Below are positions 18,901 to 27,538 of a stretch of DNA of 64,000 nt, piece after piece. Below the pieces are notes generated by a model, which searched no databases, had not been told where the DNA came from, and was given only the letters and a program-made list of their open reading frames with translations. The translations under genes and the position numbers were made by a program. The DNA comes from G965261475 sp965261475 [NCBI: bacterium] (lineage in GTDB: Bacteria > SAR324 > XYD2-FULL-50-16): assembly GCA_965261475.1 (NCBI GenBank), contig OZ253454.1, forward strand, positions 744,001 to 808,000, given 5' to 3'. Numbering within the stretch: the stretch's first letter is position 1; each line of letters starts with the position of its first letter.

Positions 18901-19453
18901 TTAATTTATTCTCTGAATCTTTTTTAAGTGTTTTAAACTTCATCAAACCTGCTGCCTCCTCTATGATCTGTCTTTTCTCCTCTGGTTTACTTTGTATAAT
19001 TTGGGTAACATTGCCTTGCTCTATAAAAGAATAACCAGAATAACTCACGCCAAGTTCCATTAAAAGCGTTTTTACATCTAGCAACCTGCAAGGAGATTGG
19101 TTAATATAGTACTGATTATTACCATTACGAAAAAATTTACGAGAGATTTGAAACTCGTGCATTTTACCGTATCTAGCAATATCTATTTGATCATCGTTGA
19201 TAAAATGCAAATGCACTTGAGAAAGATTAACTGCCGCAGAATTTTCACTACCAGAAAAGATGACATTATCATTTATAGCTACCCGTAACTTACTGCCTCC
19301 CTCACCTATAGCCCAGCGTACAGCATCAAAAACATTGCTTTTACCACAACCGTTAGGACCAACGATCACAGTAATTTGATTTTTTACTAATAGTATATTT
19401 GTATTTTCTAAGAATGATTTAAAACCAGAAATTCGTATTTGTGAAAGATACAT
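15986..19453 (-). CDS. smc: Chromosome segregation protein SMC
   Basis: Structural maintenance of chromosomes ATPase, which compacts and segregates the chromosome with ScpA/ScpB (not seen here). In 1155 residues: Walker A GPNGCGKSN at 32-40, long Gln/Lys-rich coiled coils, a hinge-like centre (about 490-620), a second coil, then signature LSSGEKSLVGL and Walker B FCFLDEVDAALD near the C-terminus. The hinge lacks the usual glycine-rich pattern and is hard to align. The length fits bacterial SMC (about 1150-1190). Confidence 0.93.
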   Translation of the reverse strand: MYLSQIRISGFKSFLENTNILLVKNQITVIVGPNGCGKSNVFDAVRWAIGEGGSKLRVAINDNVIFSGSENSAAVNLSQVHLHFINDDQIDIARYGKMHEFQISRKFFRNGNNQYYINQSPCRLLDVKTLLMELGVSYSGYSFIEQGNVTQIIQSKPEEKRQIIEEAAGLMKFKTLKKDSENKLNNAENNLNRIADRVLEFRVQYDKLSKQAELVDDYLKIKGRIEFLRKMSLATQWQNINQKLKIAIKENSKHSISLNEDKLIKTENDLVSLENKLLLKEQTYTKLQHNYQTITQELQKITSKWQVDNQLFTNTNSWIAKSEEEKYFLQQKIKEKKQELSNIKNKKLPKFIDNSKLQESQKQVAILEQQYQDFLYNKEQLSNKEQKISLKLTAQQSLVNFQSQKIQTPTTTTDLKNLRQEVVNQWLEQKTSKKKYLLQQSASIESESSLLELETTYQELQETQKIIQKKYNQLQNCITQTKQALTYQSHSLELASPLKNFDALKNNGFIGFFSQLFSIRKEAPRSAFHFFDNFLHIAVFASKNNLQAITKSLEQISVSSLDLLFLDELTEDFAPNNSLAKEIIFTTDLTLGQEKKLHCFFALLENTTELPQKTNKIFYSKEISSVFPYLLKYQQVSQATLSEQYTQRRIKLQQLEKTLSAAKIDLSTIELTKERTATQLIDCKNQILHHRAKKTQQTQKTSVLQDNYWKIQITCNQKKKELQQIRNIQKERAIVERDLNKAQKIITQLTVNKKQILAETAIIYQKQDSLQVKLNQKRAKQQAQEKELDSYALQENFIKETALRIQNELDYSQDLLHKKQQQITDWQQTTQNITELAKLQQNILVKKKYKAEQLELLENTKKALLQFQVTKKELQQKQEILRQTISENKKNYYESELNISMLSERQKNFAEQLHDNYTTTAAEVLRYFQSEEFQIKTAKEELQQLQKKMPLFVNINLGAKEEYAKLKQKLEFYTQQKQDLDQSLFALRESISTIEQNSKDSFYRTFKQIDQAFQRLFAIVFGGGSAALILDNKTDLLNTGVEIFVQPLGKKMQNLTLLSSGEKSLVGLVFVFAVLQVNPSIFCFLDEVDAALDTVNVERIIAIIKEIAKSNQIIMITHNQKTILVGDVVLGVTMLNEGISRIFSVDLTEQKNKCL

Positions 19454-19534
19454 CTTTTATTGGATTTTTAATCAAGTTAGTCTATCGCTATATCTATATT
19501 TTTAAGGTTTTGTGAAGTTTAAAACGCCAAAATA

Positions 19535-19576
19535 TTTGTCTCGACAAACACACAAAGATTGAGAATAACTTTGTGT
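19535..19576 (-). terminator. Possible terminator region after betB
   Basis: Two adjacent inverted repeats lie downstream of betB: an 8-base stem ACACAAAG / CTTTGTGT (19550-19576, loop of 11) and a 6-base stem TTTGTC / GACAAA (19535-19548). On the minus strand the second is followed by TATTTTGG, a weak T run. Stem strength is low, so this is tentative. Confidence 0.3.
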
Positions 19577-19643
19577 ACTCAAAAGTTCTAAGCTATAAAA
19601 TTTTCTTCTTATTGCTTTGATTTTTAGCGAATTTGTTAACAAT

Positions 19644-21107
19644 TTATTGATAAGGACAATCCACATTCCCCATTTCTACATATACGCTTTTTAATTGTGT
19701 ATAATGTTGGATAGCCGCCAACGAATTTTCTCTACCTATACCAGAGTGCTTAGTGCCTCCAAAAGGCATTTCAATAGGTGTTAAATTATAATTGTTAATC
19801 CAACAAAGACCTGCCTCTAATTCGGCAGCAACACGATGAGCTCTTTGAATATCTTTGGTAAAAACACCAGAAGATAAACCATAAGGAGTATTATTTGCTC
19901 TTTGAATTACTGATTTTTCGTCGTCATCATCAAATTCTAAAACCGACATCACTGGACCAAAAATTTCTTCTCGTACAATTACAAAATTATCTTGGCAATC
20001 AGAAAAAACTGTAGGTTCTATAAAAAAACCTTTTTCGCAATTTTGAGGAAAGACTCTATTACCACCTATCAATAATGTTGCTCCTTCTTTTTTACCTCTT
20101 TCAATATAAGATAAAACCTTTGTTAAATGCTCCTCAGAAATCAAAGCACCTACTTGTGTTTTAGGGTCTGTAGGATCACCAATCAACATTCTGCTAGTTC
20201 GCGCTAGTAAAGATTGCAAGAATTTTTCTTTGATAGATTTTGCTACAAAAACACGCGTAGCATTAGAGCAAACTTCACCTTGTGTATAAAAATTTGCCAT
20301 CATAGCACCAGATACAGCATTATCTAAATCTGCATCATTAAAAATAATCAAGGGAGATTTACCGCCTAATTCCATTGTGATATGTTTCATAGTGTCAGCT
20401 ACATCTGCAAAAATTTTCTTACCTGTTTCAACTTCACCTGTGAAAGATATTTTTCTAATCTCAGCATGTTTTGTCAGTAATTTGCCTGTGCTCTCTCCTC
20501 CTTGCACTATATTAAAAACTCCTTTAGGTACACCAGCTCTAATGTAAATTTCTGCCAATTTATAGGTAGTAAGCGGAGTAAGTTCTGATGGTTTAAAAAT
20601 CATAACATTGCCACAAGCTAGTGCTGGAGCAGATTTCCAACAAGCAATTTGAAGAGGATAATTCCAGGCGCCAATCCCAGCACAAATTCCAAGAGGCTCT
20701 CTCCTAGTATAGACAAACGAAGAGTCTAAATTAAAATGTTCTCCATGAATTGTGGGGGCAATTCCTGCAAAATAATCTATAGCATCAGCTCCAGAAAACA
20801 CATCAACTACATCTGCTTCTTGAATAGGTTTTCCTGTGTCTAAAACCTCTAATTTTGCAATTTCTTGATTTTCTTCTCGTAGCAAACTTGCTGCTTTTTT
20901 TAAAATAGATGATCTTTCTGTTCCTGTCATTTTAGACCAAACAGTAAAACCTTTTTTAGCAGATTCTACTGCTAAATTCACATCTTTCTCGTTTGCTTCT
21001 TGTATATTGCAAATTACTTGTCCTGTTGCAGGGTTAGTAGTAGTAAAGGTATTTTGATCACAAGAATTTTGATATTCTCCGTGAATAAATAATTTTTTTG
21101 TTTCCAT
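19644..21107 (-). CDS. betB: Betaine-aldehyde dehydrogenase
   Basis: Oxidises betaine aldehyde to glycine betaine with NAD(P). The 487-residue aldehyde dehydrogenase has general base E246 in TMELGGK, nucleophile C280 in QGEVCSNATRVFV, FKPSELTP, SFTGEVETGK (cofactor loop) and C-terminal EMPFGGTKHSGIGRE. The QGEVCSN...RVFV form of the cysteine block is typical of BetB. It diverges from the SDR-choXWV operon across a 435-base region, which fits joint regulation by choline. No choline dehydrogenase (BetA) is in the window. Confidence 0.9.
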   Translation of the reverse strand: METKKLFIHGEYQNSCDQNTFTTTNPATGQVICNIQEANEKDVNLAVESAKKGFTVWSKMTGTERSSILKKAASLLREENQEIAKLEVLDTGKPIQEADVVDVFSGADAIDYFAGIAPTIHGEHFNLDSSFVYTRREPLGICAGIGAWNYPLQIACWKSAPALACGNVMIFKPSELTPLTTYKLAEIYIRAGVPKGVFNIVQGGESTGKLLTKHAEIRKISFTGEVETGKKIFADVADTMKHITMELGGKSPLIIFNDADLDNAVSGAMMANFYTQGEVCSNATRVFVAKSIKEKFLQSLLARTSRMLIGDPTDPKTQVGALISEEHLTKVLSYIERGKKEGATLLIGGNRVFPQNCEKGFFIEPTVFSDCQDNFVIVREEIFGPVMSVLEFDDDDEKSVIQRANNTPYGLSSGVFTKDIQRAHRVAAELEAGLCWINNYNLTPIEMPFGGTKHSGIGRENSLAAIQHYTQLKSVYVEMGNVDCPYQ

Positions 21108-21542
21108 TGGATTTATTTGATTTATATTTATTTGAGCTATTCTTTTGTTGTCTATAACTTAGTAAATTTTAATCAATCAACTTCAACGCAAAAATTAAGT
21201 ATTTTAAAGCAATAGGTTAAGCACCCTACACAAAACTCAAAATCATTGTACCACATAAAAATTAGAAATTAGAAATAAATAACAATTTTTTTATATCTTT
21301 TATATAGAAAATATATAAAGTATAAATAATAAAATTTAATTTAAAAAAAAATTGTATTGCATTATAACAATTTTGTAATACAATACGAACTAATCTTGTT
21401 GAAACTGAATAAACAAAATAAAGCAAACAATAAATACAAATTTAGTAGATGCTATACCTAATGGTAAATAACAGAGTTTTTAAAAGCGATTTATTATGTT
21501 AATAACAGCTAAACAAATTATAACTATATTCTAAAAAAAAAT
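21108..21542. other. Divergent regulatory region, betB / SDR-choXWV
   Basis: A 435-base, extremely AT-rich stretch between divergent starts, with no coding frame. The middle (about 21261-21350) is almost pure A/T. An imperfect inverted repeat lies at 21354-21386. Promoters for both directions must lie here, but individual -35/-10 boxes cannot be assigned with confidence. Confidence 0.5.
21354..21386. promoter_or_regulatory. Inverted repeat, candidate operator
   Basis: Arms GTATTGCATTAT (21354-21365) and GTAATACAATAC (21375-21386) match in 10 of 12 positions around a 9-base spacer. The position between betB and the choline-transport operon suits a dimeric repressor such as the TetR-type BetI, but no betI gene is in the window. 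In DNA this AT-rich such a repeat is not statistically strong. Confidence 0.3.
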
Positions 21543-22376
21543 ATGAATGAACAATTTTTAAAAGGTAAAATTGCTTTAGTGACAGGTGGTTTTTCTGGTA
21601 TGGGTAAGGCTATAGCTACTAAATTAGCTGGCGCTGGCGCAAATGTGGTTATTGGTTCTTTGATGAATACCCAAGCAGTAAAAACAGAGGGTGAGGTTTC
21701 TTATTTACCAGGAGAGCAAGAAAAAAATGAAGTCCAAAAATCTATTGAGAATTTAGGAGTGAAATGTTTGGCTATGAATTTAGATGTAACTAGTAATAAT
21801 TCTGTAGAGCGATTTTGCGAAGCTACTAAACAACAATTTAGTAATATACATATTTTAGTTAACGCAGCAGGAATTACTGCTGAATCTACCATTGTGGGAC
21901 ACAGTGATGCACTTTGGAATAAAGTTATAGATGTGAATTTAAATGGTTGTTACCGCACCATCAAAAGAATTTTACCTATTATGATACAACAAAAATGGGG
22001 GAGGATAATCAACATTGCTTCTACAGCTGCTTCTGTTGGAGCAGAAACTTCAGGAGTTTATTGTGCTTCAAAAGCTGGGGTTGTTGGACTTTCACGCTGT
22101 ATAGCTTTGGAAGGAGCTAGACATAATATTACTTGCAATTCCATTAGCCCTGGTTGGACTAATACAAACTTTGGCAGGGATTGGATGACTGATATAGCAG
22201 AAAAACAAGAAAACCGCAAAGGGCAAGAATACATTGACGCAGCCAAAGCAGATAATCCTCAGAAACGTTTAATTGAACCAGAAGAAATTGCCGAAATGGC
22301 ATTATTTTTATGTCGAGACAAAGCCATAGGTGTAACTATGCAAGATTTGACTATTTCTGCTGGTTCATTATGGTAG
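21543..22376 (+). CDS. Short-chain dehydrogenase/reductase (3-hydroxybutyrate-dehydrogenase-like)
   Basis: A 277-residue classical SDR. Cofactor loop TGGFSGMG at 14-21, NAAG at 107-110, catalytic S160, Y173 and K177 (YCASK), and SPGWTNT after it. Asp at the end of the second strand is replaced (VVIGS), so NAD versus NADP preference is unclear. An insertion of about 15 residues after the second strand is longer than usual. The gene is 27 bases upstream of choX and divergent from betB, so a step in choline, carnitine or betaine metabolism is likely, but the substrate cannot be told from sequence. Confidence 0.82.
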   Translation: MNEQFLKGKIALVTGGFSGMGKAIATKLAGAGANVVIGSLMNTQAVKTEGEVSYLPGEQEKNEVQKSIENLGVKCLAMNLDVTSNNSVERFCEATKQQFSNIHILVNAAGITAESTIVGHSDALWNKVIDVNLNGCYRTIKRILPIMIQQKWGRIINIASTAASVGAETSGVYCASKAGVVGLSRCIALEGARHNITCNSISPGWTNTNFGRDWMTDIAEKQENRKGQEYIDAAKADNPQKRLIEPEEIAEMALFLCRDKAIGVTMQDLTISAGSLW

Positions 22377-22403
22377 TTTTTATAACCTAAAAAATGAAAA
22401 AAA

Positions 22404-23342
22404 ATGAAAAAAAACATAATTAAGGTTTTACTCGCTTTATTTTTAGCGAGTCAAACTTCCTTGCTTTATGCACAAAGTTGTAGCAAAGTAAGGTTTTCGG
22501 ATGTTGGTTGGTCTGATATTACCTCTACTACAGCTTTAGCAAGTGTAGTTTTAAAAGGTTTAGACTACAAAGTAGATGTTAAAGTGTTATCTGTGCCTGT
22601 TACTTACACTTCGTTAGCTAATAAAGACATTGATGTCTTCCTAGGTAACTGGATGCCAACTATGGAAAACGATATTAGACCCTATTTGAAGAAAAAACAA
22701 GTAGAAAGTATCCAAACAAACCTCAAAGGAGCAAAATACACTCTAGCGACTTTAGACTACACCTCCAAAAAAGGTTTAAATTCTTTTAAAGATATTGCTA
22801 AGTTTAAAAAAGGCTTAAAAGGCAGTATTTATGGGATTGAACCAGGTAATGATGGAAATCGTATTATCTTAGATATAATTAAAAAGAATAGCTTTGGTCT
22901 AAAGGGATTTAAAGTAGTAGAATCTAGTGAACAAGGTATGCTAGCGCAGGTTAGTAGGTTTTCTAAACGAAAAAAAGATATTGTCTTTCTAGCATGGGCA
23001 CCTCATCCTATGAATGTAAAACACAATATTACTTATCTGTTAGATGGCGATGATTACTTTGGAGCAGATTTTGGTGCCGCTACTGTGCACACCAATGTTT
23101 CTGCTGGTTATACTAAAAAATGTCCAAATGTAGGCAGATTACTAAAAAATCTTGTCTTTACTCTAGATATAGAAGGCGTAGTAATGGATAAGATTTTAAA
23201 TGAAAAAAAAGATCCTGAAGTAGCAGCTACAGAGTATTTAAAAGCTAATAGTGTTATTTTAAATAAATGGCTCAAAGGTGTAAAAACTTTGAAAGGACAC
23301 AATGGTTTGAAAGCTGTTAAAAATTATATTGCAAAAAAATAG
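22404..23342 (+). CDS. choX: Choline-binding periplasmic protein of ABC transporter
   Basis: Periplasmic receptor delivering choline to the ChoWV importer. The 312-residue precursor has a signal peptide cut near residue 23 (LYA/QSC). The aromatic cage of Sinorhizobium ChoX (W43, W90, Y119, W205, with D45) is reproduced with identical spacing as W36 in VGWSD, W83 in GNWMPTM, Y112 in AKYTL, W198 in LAWAP, with D38. This favours choline as ligand, with betaine or acetylcholine as weaker options. It is followed 6 bases later by the permease gene. Confidence 0.9.
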   Translation: MKKNIIKVLLALFLASQTSLLYAQSCSKVRFSDVGWSDITSTTALASVVLKGLDYKVDVKVLSVPVTYTSLANKDIDVFLGNWMPTMENDIRPYLKKKQVESIQTNLKGAKYTLATLDYTSKKGLNSFKDIAKFKKGLKGSIYGIEPGNDGNRIILDIIKKNSFGLKGFKVVESSEQGMLAQVSRFSKRKKDIVFLAWAPHPMNVKHNITYLLDGDDYFGADFGAATVHTNVSAGYTKKCPNVGRLLKNLVFTLDIEGVVMDKILNEKKDPEVAATEYLKANSVILNKWLKGVKTLKGHNGLKAVKNYIAKK

Positions 23343-23348
23343 TTTTTT

Positions 23349-24176
23349 ATGCAGTATAAATTGCCACTCGGCAAATGGTGTTCTATCTTAATAGATTTTT
23401 TGAATAACAATGTTGGGTGGCTTTTTGACGCTTTTTCTATCAGTACAGAAAGGGTAATTTTGAGTTTTGTTTATTTACTCAATTTACCCCATCCGTACTT
23501 ATTAACCTTGATAGTGATGGCTATTTTTTATCTAGTACATAAAAATGTCAAAATGATGATTTTATCTGCTAGTTGCTTACTACTAATCTACAATCAAGGT
23601 TACTGGCAAGAAGCTATGGAAACACTGGCTCTGGTTTTAGTCTCTACTCTAACTTGTATTTTATTTGGTACTCCACTCGGTATTTGGTCTGCAAAAAAGA
23701 AACTGCTTTACAATGTGCTAAGACCTGTATTGGATATGATGCAAACTATCCCTACTTTTGTTTATCTTATACCTGCTTTAATTTTGTTTGGATTAGGAGT
23801 TGTACCCGGTTTGGTTTCTACTGTAATTTTTGCTATTCCGGCTATAATTCGTTTGACCTATTTAGGAATTTATGGTGTGCCTAAAGAATTATTAGACGCT
23901 GGAGAAAGTTTTGGTGCTAACTCCTGGATACTACTTTGGAAGATTGAGATACCCTACGCTATGCCTTCTATTCTATTAGGGATTACACAAACAATTTTGC
24001 TTTCTTTGTCTATGGTAGTTATCTCTGCTCTTGTAGGGGCAGATGGATTAGGTAAACCAGTAGTGAGAGCCTTAAACACCGTTAATATCGAACAAGGATT
24101 TGAAGCTGGTTTTTCTATTGTGATGTTAGCTATTTTATTAGATAGAATGCTTAAACATAAAGTGGTAAGTAGATAA
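23349..24176 (+). CDS. choW: Choline ABC transporter permease
   Basis: A 275-residue inner-membrane permease with several hydrophobic helices and the binding-protein-dependent transport motif in the loop PKELLDAGESFGANSWILLWKIEIPYAMPSI (ExxG-like EAA loop that touches the ATPase). It resembles the ProW/OpuAB family. The gene lies between choX and choV; its stop overlaps the choV start by one base (TAATG). Confidence 0.92.
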   Translation: MQYKLPLGKWCSILIDFLNNNVGWLFDAFSISTERVILSFVYLLNLPHPYLLTLIVMAIFYLVHKNVKMMILSASCLLLIYNQGYWQEAMETLALVLVSTLTCILFGTPLGIWSAKKKLLYNVLRPVLDMMQTIPTFVYLIPALILFGLGVVPGLVSTVIFAIPAIIRLTYLGIYGVPKELLDAGESFGANSWILLWKIEIPYAMPSILLGITQTILLSLSMVVISALVGADGLGKPVVRALNTVNIEQGFEAGFSIVMLAILLDRMLKHKVVSR

Positions 24177-25351
24177 TGGATATTATTAGAGTTAAAAATT
24201 TGGATCATGTTTTTGGTAAAAATCCTCATTGCATACTTCCTTTGCTAAAAGAAGGAATATCAAATGAAGAAATTAGAGAAAAATATGGTAATAATATTGG
24301 TTTGCGCGATACATCTATTACTTTTAAAAAAGGAGAAATTTGTGTTTTGATGGGGCTATCTGGGTCTGGAAAATCTACTTTACTTCGTTGTCTTAATGGA
24401 TTAAATCAACCTACTCAAGGTAAAATAGAAGTTTTCGATGAGAATCGTTGGATTGATATTACAAGTTGTAAAAAAGCAGAGCTAATTAAATTACGGATGA
24501 ACCAAATTTCTTTCGTTTTTCAAAGTTTTGCTCTACTGCCTTGGCTGAACATTCAAGAAAATGTTGCTTTTGGTTTGGTTTTAAAAAAAAAAAACAAAGA
24601 CTACATCGCAAAAACCGTACAAGAAAAATTAGCATTAGTAGGGCTCAAAGGTTGGGGAAAGAAAATGGTTAAAGAACTATCTGGCGGCATGCAACAAAGA
24701 GTAGGATTAGCTAGAGCTTTAGCAACAGAAGCAGATATTTTGTTAATGGACGAGCCTTTTTCTGCTTTAGATCCTTTGATTCGTCATAACCTACAAGGCG
24801 AACTCAATGATTTACAAAAAAAACTAAAAAAAACAATTGTCTTTGTTAGCCATGACCTAGACGAAGCAGTGCGTATAGGTGATAGAATTGTTATTATGAA
24901 TGAAGGAAGAATAGTACAAACAGGAACAGCGCAAGAAATTATTTTTAACCCCAAAAACTCCTATGTTAAAAGCTTTGTAAATAATATCAACTCTGTAAAT
25001 GCTATTTACGCTAGTATTATTATGGAGCCTTTCGTAGCACTCAAAAAAAATGAAACTATCTATTTAGATAAACAAAAAACTTGGCAAATCACTTTAGATA
25101 CAAATATACTCCCTAGAGCTGTCAAAAACGAACAATTCCCAAAAGCAAGTTTAGTATTCAATCAAAATAGTACTAAAAAACTAGAAAAGGGGGATATTGT
25201 TATTGTGCATAGTGAGTTATCAATGAAAAAAATTATTAAAATTCGCTATCAAACACAGGCTCCTATTTTAGTTATAGAAGATAATAAGTTACTAGGATAC
25301 ATCAACGAGCAAGAAATTTTTTGTGGATTGATAGGAAAAATTAGCTTATAA
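24176..25351 (+). CDS. choV: Choline ABC transporter ATP-binding protein
   Basis: A 391-residue ATPase of the ProV/OpuAA type. Walker A GLSGSGKST, signature LSGGMQQRVGLARAL, Walker B ILLMDEPFSALDP and switch SHDLDEA are all present. An N-terminal extension (PLLKEGISNEEI) typical of ProV/ChoV precedes the core. The C-terminal 110 residues form a degenerate CBS-like or regulatory region. It completes the choX-choW-choV operon. Confidence 0.92.
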   Translation: MDIIRVKNLDHVFGKNPHCILPLLKEGISNEEIREKYGNNIGLRDTSITFKKGEICVLMGLSGSGKSTLLRCLNGLNQPTQGKIEVFDENRWIDITSCKKAELIKLRMNQISFVFQSFALLPWLNIQENVAFGLVLKKKNKDYIAKTVQEKLALVGLKGWGKKMVKELSGGMQQRVGLARALATEADILLMDEPFSALDPLIRHNLQGELNDLQKKLKKTIVFVSHDLDEAVRIGDRIVIMNEGRIVQTGTAQEIIFNPKNSYVKSFVNNINSVNAIYASIIMEPFVALKKNETIYLDKQKTWQITLDTNILPRAVKNEQFPKASLVFNQNSTKKLEKGDIVIVHSELSMKKIIKIRYQTQAPILVIEDNKLLGYINEQEIFCGLIGKISL

Positions 25352-25401
25352 TTCGTATATTTGTTAATGTTGCAATTTATCACCTTTAATACACTTCTAC
25401 T

Positions 25402-26313
25402 TTGTTAAGAAGATATTTACTTACCGAGCAGGGAAAAGATTTTTTTAGTATTTTTATTCCTTACTTTTTGTGGACTCTGTCTCCTTTTTACCTAAAACTG
25501 TTACTGCCTATTGATTCTTACGAACTTTCTGCCCATCGAGCAATTAGCTCTTGCCTGACAATGACTTTCTTTTTTATTATATTTCGTAGAAAAATTTTTT
25601 TACAACAATGCAAATTACTTACGCCAAAAAGCCTCTTATTACTGTTTATCTCTAGCTCTATGATAGGTTTAGATTGGCTAGTTTATATTTATGCTATTCA
25701 AAATGATCTAGCTTTACAAGCAAGCTTGGGATATTTTTTTTCTCCTATTTTGTTTATGACTATAGCGCTGCTAGTTTTTAGAGAAAAAATTAACTCACTG
25801 CAAGCAATTTCTATCTTGTTATCAACGCTGGGCGTATTTTATCTTTTTTTTTCTTACCCCTCTATGCTTTGGGTATCTTTTTGCGTGGCATTCTCATTCG
25901 CTATCTATGCTATCATACACAAACAAATAAAATTTAAAGCTGCTTTTAGTTTTTTTATAGAAACTATTTTTTTATTCCCTGTGGGGCTTGTTTATCTAAT
26001 TTTTGTTGCATCTCAAGGCAAGATGCACTTTTTATCTGTATCTTGGAAACATGATCTAGGTACATTATTACTAGGTATTGTCTCTAGCTTGCCTTTTATA
26101 CTACTTAGCTACGGCATCAAAAAGGTCAGTTTTATATTTTTAGGTTTTGTTCAATTTTATTTACCAATCACTTTGTTTTTGGTAGGTGTGTTTGTATTTA
26201 AAGAATCTTTTGATACACCCTATAAAATTGCTTTTGGTTTAATTTGGTTGGCTATAATCTTGTTTTTACTAAATTCTTATCTACAACACAAAAAAATAAA
26301 AAAAATAAAATAG
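25402..26313 (+). CDS. rarD: RarD-like DMT/EamA-family permease
   Basis: A 303-residue integral membrane protein with about ten hydrophobic segments. RarD-type motifs: ELSAHRAISS after the first helix, DWLVYIYAIQNDLALQASLGYF, REKINSLQAI. The start is TTG at 25402; no ATG or GTG fits because the first helix begins only about 15 residues in. Members of the family export or import small metabolites; the substrate is unknown. It lies 50 bases after choV on the same strand and may be cotranscribed. Confidence 0.8.
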   Translation: MLRRYLLTEQGKDFFSIFIPYFLWTLSPFYLKLLLPIDSYELSAHRAISSCLTMTFFFIIFRRKIFLQQCKLLTPKSLLLLFISSSMIGLDWLVYIYAIQNDLALQASLGYFFSPILFMTIALLVFREKINSLQAISILLSTLGVFYLFFSYPSMLWVSFCVAFSFAIYAIIHKQIKFKAAFSFFIETIFLFPVGLVYLIFVASQGKMHFLSVSWKHDLGTLLLGIVSSLPFILLSYGIKKVSFIFLGFVQFYLPITLFLVGVFVFKESFDTPYKIAFGLIWLAIILFLLNSYLQHKKIKKIK

Positions 26314-26429
26314 TTGTTTTTGTGTATAACTTGATAAAATACGCTAAATCATAGATCTTATCTCCACAGTCTGTATATTATAAATGAACTATAGCTACAG
26401 CACTAGATTTTTCTATAACATATCTATTA

Positions 26430-27518
26430 CTAGTGAGTGTTGCGCAAAATAGTAAATAATATTTTTAAAAATTTTTCCATTTGTTGTGGTTTACCTATAG
26501 AAATACGAATAAAATCTTTCAATAAATCTGTTTTAAAATAACGAATAAGCACTCCTTTTTGATAGAGTTGCTCACTTAGAGTTGCTGCCGAATAATTCTT
26601 TACTTTACATAATATAAAGTTTGCTTTTGACGGATAAGGAGTAAGGAGATGATGTGTTTGAAGCGCTTGCAATACTCTCTTCCTTGTTTGTATAATTTCT
26701 TTTCTTTGTTTTTGAAAAGTAGTAAGGTAGGACAAACAAACTTCTAGTGCAGAATCTGCTATTTGATTGACATTATAAGGGTATTTGAGAGTTAATAATT
26801 TTTTTTGCAAAGATGGTTGCATCATAGCATATCCTAGTCTTAAACCAGCTAATCCAAAAAACTTTGCAAAAGTTCGTAAAATTACAAGATTCTTATGTTT
26901 TTTTAGAAGATGACTATAACTAGTTTGCGAAAATTCAAAATATGCTTCATCTACCACAATGAGTGCATCCCAAGAAAGAAAGAATTGTAATTCTGCTTGG
27001 CTGAGCAAGTTTGCTGTAGGGTTATTTGGAGAGCAGAGAAATACCATGTTAGGTAAATTATTTTTCCATTTTTTTGCTTGTGCTAGATCTATAGAAAAAT
27101 CTTCTTTTCTAGGACTCATAACTACTGTGTGTCTGTTTAAGCGAATTAAATGCTCATAGTAAGAAAATGTTGGCGGAAAAATCATTACTGAACTATGTTG
27201 CGGTAAAAACCTACAAAGTAAATCTATAATTTCATCACTACCATTACCAGCTAAAAGCCAATCTGCTTCAAATTTTGTGTAGCTTGCAATTTTCTGTCTT
27301 AATTTTTTTTGCGCTGGGTCTGGGTAGTGTGCAATTTCTTCCTTAGTTATTGCTAGAGCTAATAAATCTTGTGGAAAACCATAAGGATTCTCGTTAGCAT
27401 TCAGTTTGAGTATCTCTTCTTTTGGCAAGTTTAAGCTTTGCGCAATCTCATCTAAAGATTGAACTCCAGAATAAAAAAAAGAATCATTAAAAAACGAATC
27501 TAAATATTTTAAAGGCAT
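26430..27518 (-). CDS. hisC: Histidinol-phosphate aminotransferase family
   Basis: PLP-dependent class I/II aminotransferase. Seen: LNANENPYGFP near the start, AGNGSDEIIDLL, CSPNNPTAN, VVDEAYFEF and the PLP lysine in RTFAKFFGLAGLRLGY, then FIRISIGKPQQ at the end; about 362 residues. The ATG at 27518 leaves 20 bases after the rseP stop; a TTG nine codons earlier would overlap rseP. HisC acts in histidine synthesis and some members also act on aromatic amino acids. Another his gene (hisI) is in the same minus-strand group, but no other his genes are in view. Confidence 0.9.
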   Translation of the reverse strand: MPLKYLDSFFNDSFFYSGVQSLDEIAQSLNLPKEEILKLNANENPYGFPQDLLALAITKEEIAHYPDPAQKKLRQKIASYTKFEADWLLAGNGSDEIIDLLCRFLPQHSSVMIFPPTFSYYEHLIRLNRHTVVMSPRKEDFSIDLAQAKKWKNNLPNMVFLCSPNNPTANLLSQAELQFFLSWDALIVVDEAYFEFSQTSYSHLLKKHKNLVILRTFAKFFGLAGLRLGYAMMQPSLQKKLLTLKYPYNVNQIADSALEVCLSYLTTFQKQRKEIIQTRKRVLQALQTHHLLTPYPSKANFILCKVKNYSAATLSEQLYQKGVLIRYFKTDLLKDFIRISIGKPQQMEKFLKILFTILRNTH

Positions 27519-27538
27519 AGCTTGTTGGCTTGTTTGTA

